Shown here: positions 1 to 13,397 of the stretch, one piece after another | Position numbering within the stretch: the stretch's first letter is position 1 | Layout: each line of letters starts with the position of its first letter | Origin: Channa striata | Lineage: Eukaryota > Chordata > Actinopteri > Anabantiformes > Channidae | Reading direction: 5' to 3' | Length of the DNA: 64,000 bases | NCBI GenBank assembly: GCA_033026295.1 | Contig: CM065189.1 | Span: forward strand, 2,695,851-2,759,850 | The notes under the pieces: generated by a model | The model's input: only the letters and a program-made list of their open reading frames with translations | Database searches by the model: none | Told to the model about the DNA's origin: nothing | Translations under genes and position numbers: made by a program

Positions 1-2135
1 TCATGCCATCACCCACCCAGCGGAAATATATATACACACACACACAAACCTCGTGTCTCTGTGTTTGCCAATATTTGTTGCAGCTTACTTCATCCTCCTA
101 AACATACAAATATTTGTATGAGTGCACACTTAGAAAATTCCTCACACACATACACACCGAGTCATTTTCCCTGCTCTCTTTAGAAGAAGCCTATTGTCAT
201 TGAATACATAAACATGTTAGAAGGAAACTTGTGCTCTGCAGGCAGCCACAAGCTGCGCCCGGGGAGCTAAAAGCCGAGTGTGGTGCTCACAGATACACCT
301 GGTACGTGGACCAAGATGAGGATGAGAGGGTGAGGAGTGGATGTTGCAGTGGTATCAGAAAGGAAACAACCTTGCCTGCATAGGATGCAGCGAGTGAGGA
401 GGGCAGAGTGCATAGCTCCACAAGCTTCGCACATGTGCACACTACTGTAAAAGTGATAATTGCAAATATAAACTTAACGTACAGATACAGACCAGCTCAG
501 GTGCTGCTCTGTTCCTTGTCGTCCATTTTACATTGAAAATTCTCCCTCTGCTGATGCTGTTTTGATTTTAGAACAGATGGAAATGCCTCCCAAACAGTGA
601 GTGCCTCATTTCATGAAGAGGATGGGGGTGTCGGGGGTGCAGAAAGGGAGAAAGTTTTCTCTTTCTCCTAAATAATATTCACATGTATTTCCACATGTGG
701 TGGGTGGGTGTGGAGTAAAATGGCATTTGAATGTTTTATTTTAGTCAAAGTCTAAGTAATGATATTAGTCCTGTTTGGCAGTGTGAGTGCAGTGGTGCTA
801 AATCCTCTTCACCTGCTGCATAAAATCTTCATCCTCTTTTTGGAGCGCAGGATTAATTAGGAATAAAGCTAAACAATTTAGTGTTGAGATTTCATAGAGA
901 ACACAATCATCTGTGATTTTCTCCAAAGGCACATTTATCACTAGATTTTCAGCATTAAACCCAGCAGGAGAATAAGTCCAGTAAAGCAATATTCTGAGAT
1001 AGCTCTAATAAGATTATGGTAATTCTCCTTTCCACTGTCATATGTTATTTCTGTGCCCTCTGTCTTTGATGGTCAGCCTCAATAGAGGAAAAAGCCACCT
1101 ACACCAATTTACCAAGAAAAACAGAAACCTCCCACGGGCCAAGGAGAAGAAAGAGAATCTGCGGGCCTAACAGGCAGCCATCTCCCACATGGCCGCCACT
1201 CTGTGTGTGTGCGCGCGTGTGTGTGTGTGTTGGGGGTGTCCTAGCAGTGCGGGGTGACAGGGGGAATCTGAGGAGGTGGGAGGACAGTGACAGGCCCTAA
1301 GAACACATGAAGGTAAAAAGACAATGAGCGAATGAGAATGAGAAAGGGGGAAGTTGGTTTCACGATGCAAAGTAGTGTCAGCACATTCTTCCTATTTCTC
1401 TCCTCAGGTACAAAATTTATTTAAAATAAACACTTTAATTCGAAATGTCTTTTGGTAAAACATTTAATTTGTGGTCCAGAAATTCTAGTAATGTCACAGC
1501 TAGCTGACTGATACTGTAACTAACTCCTGTTCTTGGAAGTTTCCTGGAAATTATGATGTAATTTGGTATTGATTGTTTGGTAAGTGTAGGCAGCATTCAA
1601 TCACTGTTACCTCTGAAAAAATTCCATTTAATTGCTACTCAGCCACTCAAAGTTTTTCTAACCATAAAGATTTTCAGAGTTGCTACGTGAAAATGTGTGT
1701 TAAACAACTCTGTATTAAATACTTAACAAAACCTACAAATGACTGGTTGACTATGAGCGAGTATGTGGTCTGTTCACACAAAGTTTAGCAGGAAACTTCC
1801 TGTGAGATTCTTGGAGCATCACAGGTTGCAGAAAAGATGAGAAAAATTCCAGGTCTGATATGGAAATTTATTATTTGTTATTTCATTTATTTTTTATTTA
1901 ACCTTTGTTTCACAAGGAAAACCTATTCAAAAATAGTTTGAAGAGTGTCCTTGGACGAAAAAACAGAAAATCAACACACTAATAACCAACAGTTAATTGT
2001 TCAAAACCAGGACCTGTGTTTCATGTCACTCTCCATCTTTTTACTTCTTTCTTACTGTCAAAAAAAACACTCTTTAACAAGTGACACATACATTTACTTA
2101 ATTATTATTAACCATGTTGTCATGGCTGTCCAGCA
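1..2135. other. intergenic, no gene seen
   Basis: No ORF here resembles a known protein and no splice-bounded exon stands out. It holds a short TG/CG microsatellite at about 1201-1230 and an AT-rich stretch around 1860-1930 that resembles eroded fish interspersed repeat. The rest is unannotated and could include distal egr2 regulatory DNA, which sequence reading alone cannot show. Confidence 0.6.
1201..1230. repeat. (TG)n microsatellite with CG interruptions
   Basis: Alternating TG dinucleotides interrupted by a short CGCGCG segment, visible directly. Alternating purine-pyrimidine runs of this kind are common in fish intergenic DNA. Confidence 0.85.
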
Positions 2136-2525
2136 TTCATTATACTTTGTTTATATAGCGGCAATTCACAACAAAGTCGTCTCAAGGCACTTAATAGAGT
2201 CCAGACTATACAGATGTTTCGATAAAACCCAACAAATCCCCCTTGAGCAGCTGTAGGCAACAGTGGAGAGGAAAAACTCCCTTTAACAGAAGAAACCTCC
2301 AGCAGAACCAGGCTCAGGGTGGGCGGCCATCCGCATTGAGCGGTTGGGGTGAGTGGAAAGATTGGGCAGGTCAGTAGGACCATTAGCTGCGCACTGGAAG
2401 ACACACAGCTCTAAAGCCGGGGACACCTGAAGACAGGGACAGAGAGAGGGAGACAGAGAGGGAGAGAGACGACTACGGGAGAAAGAAGACACAGAGTTAA
2501 TGTCATACAGTGGTGTCATAAGAGA
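2136..2525 (-). mobile_element. LINE 3' tail fragment (Rex1/L2-like), inverted
   Basis: Read on the minus strand, this block matches the plus-strand LINE tail at about 24040-24450. It has the same run from the 'ACAGAGTTAATGT' segment through the CT-rich stretch and the 'GGTTCTGCTGAAGG'-type segment to the terminal 'GCCTTGAGATGACC' and 'GGCGCTATATAAA'-like end. It is 5'-truncated, and only the non-coding 3' region plus a little of the ORF end remains. The clade is inferred from general familiarity with fish non-LTR elements (Rex1/L2, jockey superfamily); the homology between the two copies is seen directly. Confidence 0.75.
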
Positions 2526-3189
2526 GGTGAGAGGGGCGGTTTAAAGAGCAGTTTAAGCCTATGGTATAACTATAATTATAAATAACTATAACTATATTTA
2601 AAAGGGAAAGTTTCAAGTGTCCTCTTTAAAGCACAGAGGGTGTCTGCTTCCTGAATCTGAACCTCAAGATTCACACTTTGTGTTTGCCTGCCGCACAGAA
2701 AATAGATAAAACAGTGATGGAGGGAGCACAGAGAACAAAGTTTTAACGGACGGAGAAAGTGATTGTACATGTGTTATGCTTCATTTTTATCATGGCCACA
2801 GGATGTTTTACAAGAAGTTAACTTTGATTCATTTTTTTCACATGTGCATGAACAACAGTGGCAGTAAATCCCTGAGTTCCCCATTAAATAGAAATGACTG
2901 TCAGTAGCGTAAGTTCATCAGACAAAGCAGCTCACGGAAGAGCGGTTGAACAGTGGAGAATTCAGCAAAAAGGCAAGAAACACGCGGCAGATTTGGGGTT
3001 CACAGGGATTATGGAAGTCAGCGCAGTGATGGTAGCAGCAAATAAATGTTGATTGATCTTTTGATGAGGGAACTGGAGGGGCCCGGGCCCCCACTGATTT
3101 CAGATGCTGAAATAAAAGATCGGCAATGGAGCGGCTGGCGTGGGTGCTGCCAGCATTGAGCCAAAGCAAAAGCAAACCCCAAAGGCCTC

Positions 3190-3680
3190 GTCAGCAAAAC
3201 CCTCCTTTCTTTCCCTTTGCCTCCCCGCTTCCCTCTTGTTGTTCTTGTCTTCATTGTTTTTATCTTCTTTCCTTTGATTTTTCTCTCTTCGCTCCTCTCT
3301 TTCCCTTCTTTTCCCCAGCCTTCATTTGCCTTGTTTTTTTCTGCACCTTTGCTCTGGCCCGGACCTCTTTCTTCCACTCTCACTTAGCTGCCTCCTTTCT
3401 AACTTTCAACTTCCATCCTTTTCTGCTCTCTCGTCTCCCCCACTATGGCTGTTCCCCATCCTCCTGTCCACGCCTCTGTCTTTGCTTCCCTTTGGCCCTT
3501 AGGTTCTCTCTCCTTCGTCGATTTCCTCATCCTTTTCATCCTCCTTTTTTGCCTTCCTCTTCTTTGCTCAACTCCTGCTTGCTTCTACCATCTTCTCTGG
3601 CCTCCATACACCCCATATCCTCCCTCTTCCCCCCTCCTCTCTTATCTGTCCTCTCTCCACCCCTCCACAGCGAGCAGAGA
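3190..3680 (+). repeat. about 490 bp polypyrimidine-rich tract
   Basis: The plus strand is overwhelmingly C and T here, in irregular CTTT, CCTC and TTCC clusters rather than a pure microsatellite. The open frames across it (up to 212 codons) translate to Ser/Phe/Leu/Pro-rich strings with no recognisable domain, and are a by-product of the base composition. Such tracts can adopt triplex structures; that is inference. Confidence 0.8.
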
Positions 3681-6176
3681 TTTTTGTGTCCGTGGGTGAG
3701 ACAAGAGAAAAACAGACTGCATTATCTGAGGACGTCCCCACAGCCAAACCGTTTCCTCGTCTGAGTTTGTGGAGGCGGATGAGAAACATTCCTGAAAATG
3801 TGAAACATTCAGATGAGGCTTATTAACGCTGGGGCTTTTCAAATGCTTTCAGTGTTGTGCAGAAACTTAGAGCATTTGTGGTGGCTGAGCTATTGTCAGT
3901 GGGCTGCTCACACAATCATCATCTTTTGTCTTTACACTAGTCTGTGTCTTTACAGCAGGCTCACTGTCAGTGACCTACTATTGGTTCATCATATGAATCC
4001 AAGCCATGATTGAGAACATGTTGAATGTCTGAGGGGACGTTTACGTTCCAGTTGGCCATTCGGTTGACAGAAAAGGGGCCGGTTTTACTGGTGGCATTGA
4101 TTTCCACTTGTGAAATTGTAAAAGACATAAACAAAAAAGCTCAAAATGTTTTACTGATCTAAAAGCTGCAATACCCATAATATCTACAATAAAAGCAAAT
4201 GTTAGTCATCTCAATAGAACTAGCCTGCTACACGCATTATCATAGTCTACCAAGTTCCAAAAGCAAAAGTGCTCATAACATGATCATAAAATCATCATGG
4301 AGGCCTGGTTGTTTTGCCAGGCATTTAGTCATTTTCGAAAAGTCTGTAGTATTTTTGTACTATACAATTTTTGGACCCCAGACGTTGTCTGTCAGTTTTT
4401 ACATTTTAGCTAAACTCTCTCGTACCAGAAATGTCAACAGTCACTGTACGGAGGTTGTGACCTTTTGGCCCTCTGACCTCCCAGGCTCCTGGACCTGTGC
4501 CTCACACGCCAATTCAGTGATCTGTCTGCGACAATAATGCATTCAGAGTAAACTAGTCTATTTGTTAACTATGCACCATTAGTCTGAATCTGCAAAGTAT
4601 TTAGTAAACCACAAATGCAGAATAAAGTACAGTATTTCCATTTAAAATGCAATTGAGTAGATGCATGATAAACACTATTCAGCCACCACATCAACACTGG
4701 CTTTATTAATAATGTCACGGAGAACCAGGGTCATCTGTGGCTACACAGCCCCACACACAGCAAAAAGTGAGACAACGCGTACAGACATGGCAGCAGTACA
4801 TAAGCTCATTACTCAAGTCAAAATATTAAACACTAAAACAGTTCTCCACTGCGTGTTCAACTTCAACTCATGTGCTCAAGTAAAACTACCAAAGGGAACA
4901 TTTTCTGTTTAAAGGTATGGAAAAACACGTAATTAATCCAAAATAAGGGTCAAGGGTCTCTGTTGGTAATGGTGTTTGCGCTTTATGTGCTGATCGGTGG
5001 TTAACTCCTAATGATTCATTAGTATTTATTACTTGATAATATTTTTATAAAAGCCACATAATGTTTATATATTAAAACCACCAGGTGGTGTTCATGTTGT
5101 GGCTGATCAGTGTATAATAAAGTGTCTGGTGGCCCAACACACATTGCTAAAGCTAAATTACTAAAGCAAATATTACTAATATAAATTACAAGGACACCTT
5201 GGGGTCTCAGAGGGACAAACTCTACATAAATGAATGTACTTATTTATTAATTTAACAAAAAGGGGGGCTTAAAGGTCTGTCTCAGCTGTGACACATGCAG
5301 TTCAACGTGACACCTTTAGTGTGCGTAGCAAGTTTTTCACACTGTCAGTGAGAAAGCAAGTTGTCTGACGCAGATGAAAATGTCGGAACCCTGCATTATT
5401 ATTATATATATAGTGGTGTGTTTCGATTTGCTCTGATAATTTTATTTCATATAAGTTAATTCAAGAGTCTATATGTAAACACAATAATGAAACAGAACTA
5501 AAACAAAACTGATCCTGGAACTATTTGGGAGGACAAGGCCTCGATGCGAGGTGATAAATGAGGACCCAACTTAAAATCCAAAACAATCCATATTGATGTT
5601 GAGGTAAATATTCCCAATCAAGCTGTAAATTCATACCAACCAAATGACAGACAAACATTAACCGGGTTAGCAGTTCAGCCTTGAAGCCGTGGCATCAGGT
5701 CAGATAACCACGGAAAAGCTCTACATCAGCACTAAGCCTCAGAGCGAATGAAGGTGATAATAAACAGTTAATTCCCTGCCAATGCTCATCTCCAGGATCT
5801 GGCAGAGGCACCAGATGATCTACAGCCAGTGACAACGGACACAATAAACGTGGCTGCAAAATGAGGGATGGCCTCATTAGTCACAGTCTTCATTATGCCA
5901 AGACAGTGTGTGCTAATGTGTCATCCTTAGATCACTCCACGTGCACTACAACCGTGTGCATATATTTTCAATGTGTGTGTGTCAATATGTGGATGTGTGC
6001 GTGTCACATTATTATTAGCACTGGGAGAATGTTTAAAGGATTTGTCCATTGACATTGGGCTATCAGTGTGGTCTCAGCAATCAGTCACTTTAATGTGTGT
6101 CTTTAATGTCTCTGTTAAACAGTCCTGCCATCTATTCACTCATTAGAGAGGAGGAACGGTTTCGCTCTCACTGCCT

Positions 6177-6204
6177 CTGTGTGTGGGTGTGTGTGTGTGT
6201 GTGT
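6177..6204. repeat. (TG)n microsatellite
   Basis: An uninterrupted or nearly uninterrupted GT/TG run in otherwise unremarkable intergenic sequence. Confidence 0.85.
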
Positions 6205-9200
6205 TGCTCACTGGCCAAGCACCCCTGAAGTCTGTATGTTGTGGTAACGTTTGAATTTAATGTCACTGCCAGCTTTAAACAAAGTTACATTTGAATTATG
6301 TGCCACTGGACGCCAGCATCAGCCGGACTTCAGAAACATCCTAGTACTACCCTGCTGAGCTAGTTTCCCCGTTCACTGCCAGTTCAGCCCAGATTCTAAA
6401 GCTTAGAAAAATGTACAATGCTAACAGACTTTCTAACGGTCTTGTTCATTTCGCCTCATTTGCAGCACCGCTGCTTGCGCAGCACAGCTACAGTACAGGA
6501 CAGGACCTGAAACCCAGCAGTGCATTGGAGAGGGCAGTAGTTCCACAGTGGAACAGTGCAGTGTGATGTCAGATCAGCCAGACCACAGCAGCCATGCAGA
6601 GCCGAGTGGTGCAGGGGTGGATGGTGATGGGGAAAATGACTGTACACTTACAGCTATGACACCTTGCTCTGGAACTTTACAGGGGTGGCTATGTTTGTAA
6701 CAGCAGGGGGAGGGCTCTACTGCCGCACACTGTACTGCATGGAGCTGTGTGAGTGTGCATCCTTGTGGTGAGCGTCTGGTTGTGGGCTAAACATGGTTTA
6801 CCTCTGCCAAAGCACATGGGTGCTTGAGCAGAAACTGACCCAGAAGGCTGCATGTAGAATGACAGTATTGTTCTATTAATTAATACCATAATTAGATTAT
6901 AATTATAATCACTAAATTAAGATCTTACAGTCAGTTTCTTGATGGTAGACGTCTGTTTTTAAAGTCTTCTTTTAAGTTTTAACGCAGTGCGCATACAATA
7001 TTTTTACTTTTGAGTATTGTTTCAGAATAGACTTGTGTGTGATGTGCACAGCTGCAGTCAGCACGTTAGCCCAGCTTAGCACAGATACTTGAAATATCAG
7101 GGTACAGCTAACCTGTCTTAACATTGTAGTGATAACTGGTCTGACACCCAGTAAAGCGTCTTTGGTCTTTCTAATGTGGTTTACCCAGATCAGCCAGGGT
7201 GGACAGGGGTCAGCACGGGAAATATACTATATAACAATTCCATATATATATATAAATCCTGGCCAGGATAAAATTAAATTGTGGTGGTGGAAATTGGTGG
7301 ATTCCGGTTGTATGTCATTACTCACCATAGACCTGTGGACATTTTGTCTCTTCTAGACAAAGTGTTGTCCTGTGTATGAATGTGTAATAGGAAAGGATAA
7401 GTCCTTGTGTTTGCCTGCCCTTCTTACATTAAATACTCGTATTTCACAGGCTTCATCGAACAGTAGCAATGGATGTATTTCAGTGTGAAACAGTTTGACC
7501 CCGCAATAAGCTGCTGTTCATATACGCCTGGTGAGACAAGGCATGTCTCTGTATGACAGAGGTTTCCACTCTGCAGCTTTCTTCTCTTATCCATTTTTCT
7601 GGTTGCTCTCTTTTCTTTCATTCTTCTCTATCTTGGACCGATATCAGAGTGTTTCCACCGTCTTTCATCTCTCAGCGAGTGATGAAAGCTGTCCGTCTGT
7701 GATGCAACAAAGCCAATAGTCATTGTGGCAATAGGCCTGCTTTAAAGAAAGAATTATGGATTTAGGAGAGGTGACTTGCAGAATTAGGGGTAATGATCTA
7801 CCACCTCATAAAAAATGGGATTAGTGTGTGCCAGTGGATCAGTGGTGGCCACTGGCGTTTTGGTCAGAAAGAGTGTTCTGTTGAAGTGTTTTTGAGCAGG
7901 ACATTGAAAGACCTGCTCCTCACATTAAAAGAACTTCTGGATCAAAGCTTCGTACCAGCGTGTGTTGAAGCTTTGAATTTGCTTCCACTCCCCTGTCCAA
8001 ACCAACATCACAAGAAAAAAAAGAGGCATTTCACAAGGTCAGAAAAAATTTAATACTTACATTGTCATATTGTACATTTCATATACAGTAATTCTAAAAA
8101 ATTGAAAGCGGCACCACACAGATATGAGTCTTCTCAATTCACTCTCAGATAGAAAGCGATAAATGTGTTGGCTTCACAATATTCCACTAGTGTTTAGCAC
8201 ATTTTTTACTGCTTCCTTGTATTCTGTTTGCTTTGTTGTGGTGCCAATCTGAACATTTAAAAACAATATTCATACTTCATAACTACAAACATCTTACACA
8301 GAGTTTGGACTCTGGGAGAGCAGAAAGTTGTGGATGTAGAAAGTCTTAGAAATGTTTAAGTCAGAATCCGTGTGGAAGTCCTGGATAAACCATCTCTAAA
8401 AATATATTCTTTTACTAACACATCCTCTACAGTAGCACATTCATCCTCTGAAAGGACAAAAGGGCTATTGTAAACGTTAAGTGAAGGGTGATTGTTTCTC
8501 CTGGGATTAATGTGGACGATTGCTGCCGGATAGGTTGCGTGTGGAATTATTTTCTGCTTAAGGATTGATTTCTGTTGCTGCTTTGTTGCAGCTTGTATTG
8601 TCTTGAAGCATCAAAGTTGGGTGGGAGTGATGTGGGTGAGGTATTATCCCACAAAATACTGTATGGAGCAAATGGCTGCTCCACCAACCTAAAACTATAA
8701 TAAAAAAAGAACACCCATAGCTAGATAAATAAAAAAATACTGGCTGCACTGCCAACATGTTTGCAGTTTAAAATAAAATTTTATAAAACGTTTCACTACC
8801 ATTGACCTTTGTCACAGGCCTCAGTATTTCTTCTTTTCTGCTGCATTATCAATACATAATCAAAACAAAGTATGTTTTCTCACACTTTGCCTCTCAAACC
8901 GGTTGGACACTGGGATCTAAAAATTTCGCAGACATAAGCTTAATCCGACCGAAGCGTGAAGCAGAGAAAAGGAAGAGACAATGAGGTACAGATAATGTGA
9001 TTTCCATTTACATGTCACTTCCACGGTTTGGTCTGAGCTGCAGGGTGAAAGTGGAGGTAGGTGTGCACTGCATGTGACTTGTGTGGTAGGGTAGAGTTTG
9101 TCTCCTGCCACATATGTACAAATAATTTTAAACTATAATCTTATTCATACCTGAGGGTGGAGCTTATTTAAATGCAGCAGTGAATTAGCCCCTGGATCCC

Positions 9201-9224
9201 ATCACATGTGTATTTTACATTTGA

Positions 9225-9290
9225 AATGGTAAATGCCCACTTGTTTAGCGCTTTTATCTAGTAAATGGTGTTGATGGGTTTCCGTTGTCA
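9225..9290 (-). mobile_element. SINE 3'-tail fragment
   Basis: The motif 'ATGGTAAATG' is followed by 'TTTAGCGCTTTTAT'. This is the reverse complement of the tail shared with the copies near 49690 and 45190 (an AGCGCT segment, then a CCATTTACC-like end). Only the tail is recognisable; the tRNA-like head is absent. Confidence 0.5.
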
Positions 9291-12200
9291 GAATCTGGTC
9301 AATTTAAACAGCACCTGTGTCTGCTCAAGTATGACTGAAAACCTTGAACATATGTTGAATTTAAATGAGGACGTGTATTTATAATGTATTTATTGATTAT
9401 TGAAGAAACCAACGTACTACAGCCACGGCAAACGCTTTGATTAAAAGTCATGTCGAGGGATGAAGCTCTTTAGTGGAGCTGTGGTTCAGGAGCGTCAGTC
9501 ATGCAGACAAACAGGCTGGCGTCTGATATTCAATATGATTTCAGATATGGGTCATTGAAAGTCCTTAAAAAGCCTTTTGGCTCGCCATATATGGGCATTC
9601 AAAGTCGAAAGCGTATATGTGGGAGAAGGGGCTGGTGTTTTTTGATCTGTCACTTGAAGATGGGTCAGATTTAAATTTAAACCATATTAGCTTTCTCACT
9701 TTGACAGTTGCACACTCATCATAATTTGCCCACTCACTCATATAAACACACATGCATTTGCATCCACACATCCTGGTTGCTATACTCCCACACAGAGAAA
9801 GTATGTGGGCTACAAAAAGCAAACTGTATCCAGTGTGGGTTTTGTCTCGAAGTCTGTGACAATTAGACAGACAAGGAAATTCTCTCATAAGAATCTCATG
9901 GCAGCACTGTAAACTGAGTGGGAATTCTTGAAAGTGAACTAGTCTGTCGTGGAAGCTAACCATGATACTGCACTGCCAGAAAGTGATATAATAACATTAC
10001 TTAAAATACTGTTCTTTGGAGCATTCAATTGTTTTTTTGTTGTAAATTACCAACTGTCGAAATTCATATCGAAGGCCATATAGGGCACAATCTAATGTTT
10101 TGCCCTGGCGATGAAGGAATTATCCGGTGATTTGTTTCGTTGATCAATATTTTAAAATACAAGAAGTGAGTGAGAACTAAGTGAGTATTCGTGTAATTCA
10201 TGTAATATGTGTATACAGTATATTCATCATCAGCCTCTATGGTAATGTTAAAACTAGGAGCATCTTCTGTTTATCTTGATCAACCACTGACAACCTACAG
10301 AAATGCTATCAGTCACAGAAACATATCTTTTAGGGACTGTACAGGGATTTTCCCTCAGTGGCAGGTTACAATAACTGGTAAATGTTGATGTCAAATCAAT
10401 GTAAGCAATGACATAATTGTCTCCTCTGTGCTAAATACTGCTACCACATCAGACTGTTAAGACATTAAAGTGTTAATGTGACAAGGACAACAAGTGTTAT
10501 GGGATCACTTAACTACATTAACTGTAGCTGTGCCGGCACGGGCACATTCATTCAACTAGACTGAAATATTTCAAATGGTGCCAGATGGTTTTGTATTCTG
10601 ACATTTAAGATCGTAAAAGAATAGATTAATTCATGCTAACAGGTAAACAATGTAAACACTAGTCACCTGCTCAAGGTCAGCATGTTTGCTGGTTTTAGCA
10701 TTTAGCTCACAGCATTGCTGGTGTCTAGAACAGAAAGCTTGGTGTGTCTACGTGTGAACACCCCTGTCCACATACCTTTAACTTTAATGTGGGCATGGGT
10801 GGTCTTTGAGAACTGGATACTTGCTGATAACATGGAAACCATTCACTTCTATGCTGCTCAGAGACACACTGGAAACAAATTTAATTCCTCCAGACTGCAG
10901 CCACAAGTTGGCCTTTTTGGTTTGGGGCCCAGAGAGCAGGTGTAGAAGTGACCTCTTCCAGACGAGCCTTTTGGTTGCATGCACACAATGATGTTACAGC
11001 TCTTTTTATATTTTCAAAATCATATTGGATATTGATATTAACAAAAACATCAAATTCTGACGTTGAAATCACTCAATTTGCTGGGTTTGTGATACTAGCA
11101 CCATTTTATAGCTTGTCTTTTTCTCATGATACTGTATGACAAAAATGCCTTGTGGTCGACTGGCTGCTAGGTCAAATAATCAGATGTGGAAGTGGTTATA
11201 GCATCAGATCCGTTTCCTTGGTTCTCATATAAGAGTAACACTGGCAAGGTGTAACATTACCAAAATCAAACTCTTTTTCAAATGTCCCAGTGTCAGCAGA
11301 CAGGTTTGAGTGTTTAAAGAACCGAGCTGTTACTGACAGTTGTTACTGACCGGTGCGTTGATTAATGTGAAGGATGTGTGTGAACATGACACTCTAAAGC
11401 CAGTAAGCCATCTAAATTGTTGTTTCATTGCTCCCTCCCCGTGTTGCATTTAAAGACAACCGCAGGCTTCACGAGCACAACTGGTTACATATGAGTGCAC
11501 TTCTTTTAGCTTTGGAGCAGTAGCAATGAATCCAGCACAAGCAACCGTAGCAGTGGCGCTGACGGTGGAAGTGAAGCAGCACCAAACTGTAAAACGGCCC
11601 TGACCTTAAGCCCTGAATCATCTCACTACATCAATATGTTTTTGAAAAATACCTGTTTCAAAATGTTTACATTTTCAAGATGTGGTTGGCTAAAATGAGA
11701 ACAGATGTATTTTACAACTAAATCAGATTGCGTATGAACAACAATCACTGGCAACAGAGTAGGTGTCCTACAGCACTCATGACAGCATCAGTATCTTTGA
11801 AACCAAACTGTTAACACACATCTCCATAGACGCAAAAGAAAAATATGTATCACACGGTTAATACTCGTGCCACTACTTAATACAATATGTTGCTGTGTAG
11901 AATAGAGAACAGAGTGAGTTACATTTACCTCCTAGAAATAAACATGAATGGGACTTCTTAATGTTTCGTGACTGCCAAGATAATAGTGATCTAAGGAGCA
12001 GATCAGTAATGAGTTTAATGCATCTATGTTATCTGTTCTGTCATATATATTTCTAAATATATATGGTTATTTCCAGCCAGTTTTACCACAGCAGTGGTGA
12101 TGATGTCGATATGTTCTGCCCTGACAAATGGAAATGATGTGCTGTGCTGGAGTTGTTAGAGCCTGGCACTAAAGTCCATAAAGGTTTTCTCTGATATTAT

Positions 12201-12873
12201 CAATAAATACATGGCCCTTCAAAAAACTGACCCATAATTTTAGCAATAAAACTTTAGTCAAGAGTACGACGTGATGTGATAACTGCTGCTGTGCAACAAA
12301 TGCACACACACACACACACACAAATAAGTCATGGACTCATTATGTTTGTTTGATCTTGTAAATTCCCTCTGTGGGTGGACAAAACTTGACAGACAGAAAA
12401 CTGAAAATATTGGTGGAATATACTTTCCATTTTGTGTGTTTGTGTGTGCGCGCGTGTGTTGGAGTGTGTGTGGTGGGGGGGTCATATCTCTTAAAGAGGC
12501 TGCACAATTCTCTTTAGTCTGAGAAACTCCGTCCACCGTCCGTATTAATAGACTAATTCTGAAACAGCATGTAAAAGCTCTGCACACAGCCCGTCTTCTG
12601 ATGCCGGACTGTCGACGATCACAGCGGAGACCTTCTTTGTGCAGACCCCCGTGACTGTGACGGTCTCGTTTGTCTCACATGGCCCCCCGCCACATCTATA
12701 AATATCTGTAAATGACTATATTTAACTCCTCAGTGAACCAAATCTGTTCTTTCCTAGAGCATAGTCAAATCAGACTGACAGAAGTTTCCGAGCCCCGGCA
12801 GCCTATCGCACCCAAAGGAGTAAATTCCGCTCCTCTGTCCGTCTCATTTGACTGTGGTTATGCGCGCGCTCTC

Positions 12874-12877
<4 letters not shown>

Positions 12878-12911
<34 letters not shown>
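12878..12911. repeat. (TC)n microsatellite at the egr2 promoter edge
   Basis: About 17 TC dinucleotides, immediately 5' of the SRF/ETS cluster of egr2. GAGA/CT repeats near promoters can be nucleosome-poor; whether this one matters is unknown. Confidence 0.9.
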
Positions 12912-12913
<2 letters not shown>

Positions 12914-12950
12914 CTCAGCTCGGTAAAACTCGTCACTTTCCGATGATCAT

Positions 12951-13102
12951 ATTCCGGAATATAAGCCAAATATGGTCCAGGGGGTGTTTCCCTGATTACC
13001 GGATTCAACCTTTTATGGGTGAAGAAGCTCCACCGGAATTCCTCTTTTGATATCATAGCTCGATCAGAATCGAATATACACGGGAATGCGTTCCGGAAAA
13101 AG
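12951..13102. promoter_or_regulatory. SRF/ETS serum-response-type cluster upstream of egr2
   Basis: Two perfect CArG boxes, CCAAATATGG at 12966-12975 and CCTTTTATGG at 13009-13018, each lie near ETS cores: ATTCCGGAAT at 12951-12960, ACCGGATT near 12998-13005, CCGGAATTCC near 13034-13043 and TTCCGGAAAA at 13091-13100. CArG plus ETS is the binding arrangement of SRF with ternary complex factors (Elk/SAP) and is characteristic of immediate-early genes such as EGR1 and EGR2. The motifs are read directly; factor binding is inferred. Confidence 0.8.
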
Positions 13103-13340
13103 GAATCACTTTCAAAATGGGGGTAAAAGGGAAAAACTTTGCGTGTTTGCTGCAGTCTTGTTCTGCAGTCTAGCATTCTAGTTTTTATTTGTTTGCTTCT
13201 TTTTAGCATCAAGTGGAAAAGTCCGTTTCTCCGCTGGAGCAGTGGATTCTCCACTGACAAGTGATTCCCTTTGACATCGTCATGGAGCCGCTCGGCCAAT
13301 CAGCGCCGGCAGCGCCTCCCCTCGCTTCTCCCCTCCTCCT

Positions 13341-13361
13341 CCATATTTGGGTAATGACGTA
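13341..13361 (+). promoter_or_regulatory. proximal CArG box and CRE-like site of egr2
   Basis: CCATATTTGG (13341-13350) is a perfect SRF CArG box. Six bases further lies TGACGTA (13355-13361), a CRE-like site for CREB/ATF. They sit about 45 bp upstream of the TATA-like element, the usual place for stimulus-responsive control of an EGR gene. Confidence 0.75.
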
Positions 13362-13391
13362 GCGAGCGCGTTCAAAAGGTTCCCCATACTG

Positions 13392-13397
13392 TATATA
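13392..13397 (+). promoter_or_regulatory. TATA-like box of egr2
   Basis: TATATA in the context 'CTGTATATACATA'. It would place transcription start near 13420-13425, giving a 5' untranslated region of about 200 bases before the ATG at 13621. The start site is inferred from this spacing. Confidence 0.6.

Larger units (their letters stand above)
2526..12877. other. long gene-free region upstream of egr2
   Basis: No exon or conserved protein is recognisable in these 10 kb. The region contains the polypyrimidine tract at 3190-3680, a TG run at 6177-6204, possible DNA-transposon debris around 4960-5115 (two related 'CTGATCRGTG'-type ends), and a SINE fragment near 9225-9290. Everything else is unassigned. 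Known vertebrate egr2 hindbrain enhancers lie upstream of the gene, so this is where r3/r5 control elements would be sought, but no known enhancer could be identified by eye. Confidence 0.55.

Noticed and set aside
3126..3764. 212-codon open frame on the plus strand
   Set aside because: Translation is Ser/Phe/Leu/Pro-rich and simply reflects the polypyrimidine tract; no domain, no splice context.
4960..5115. Two 'CTGATCRGTG' motifs around an 'AACCACCAGGTGGTG' segment
   Set aside because: Looks like a decayed DNA-element family seen in fish, but the ends and target duplication could not be established.
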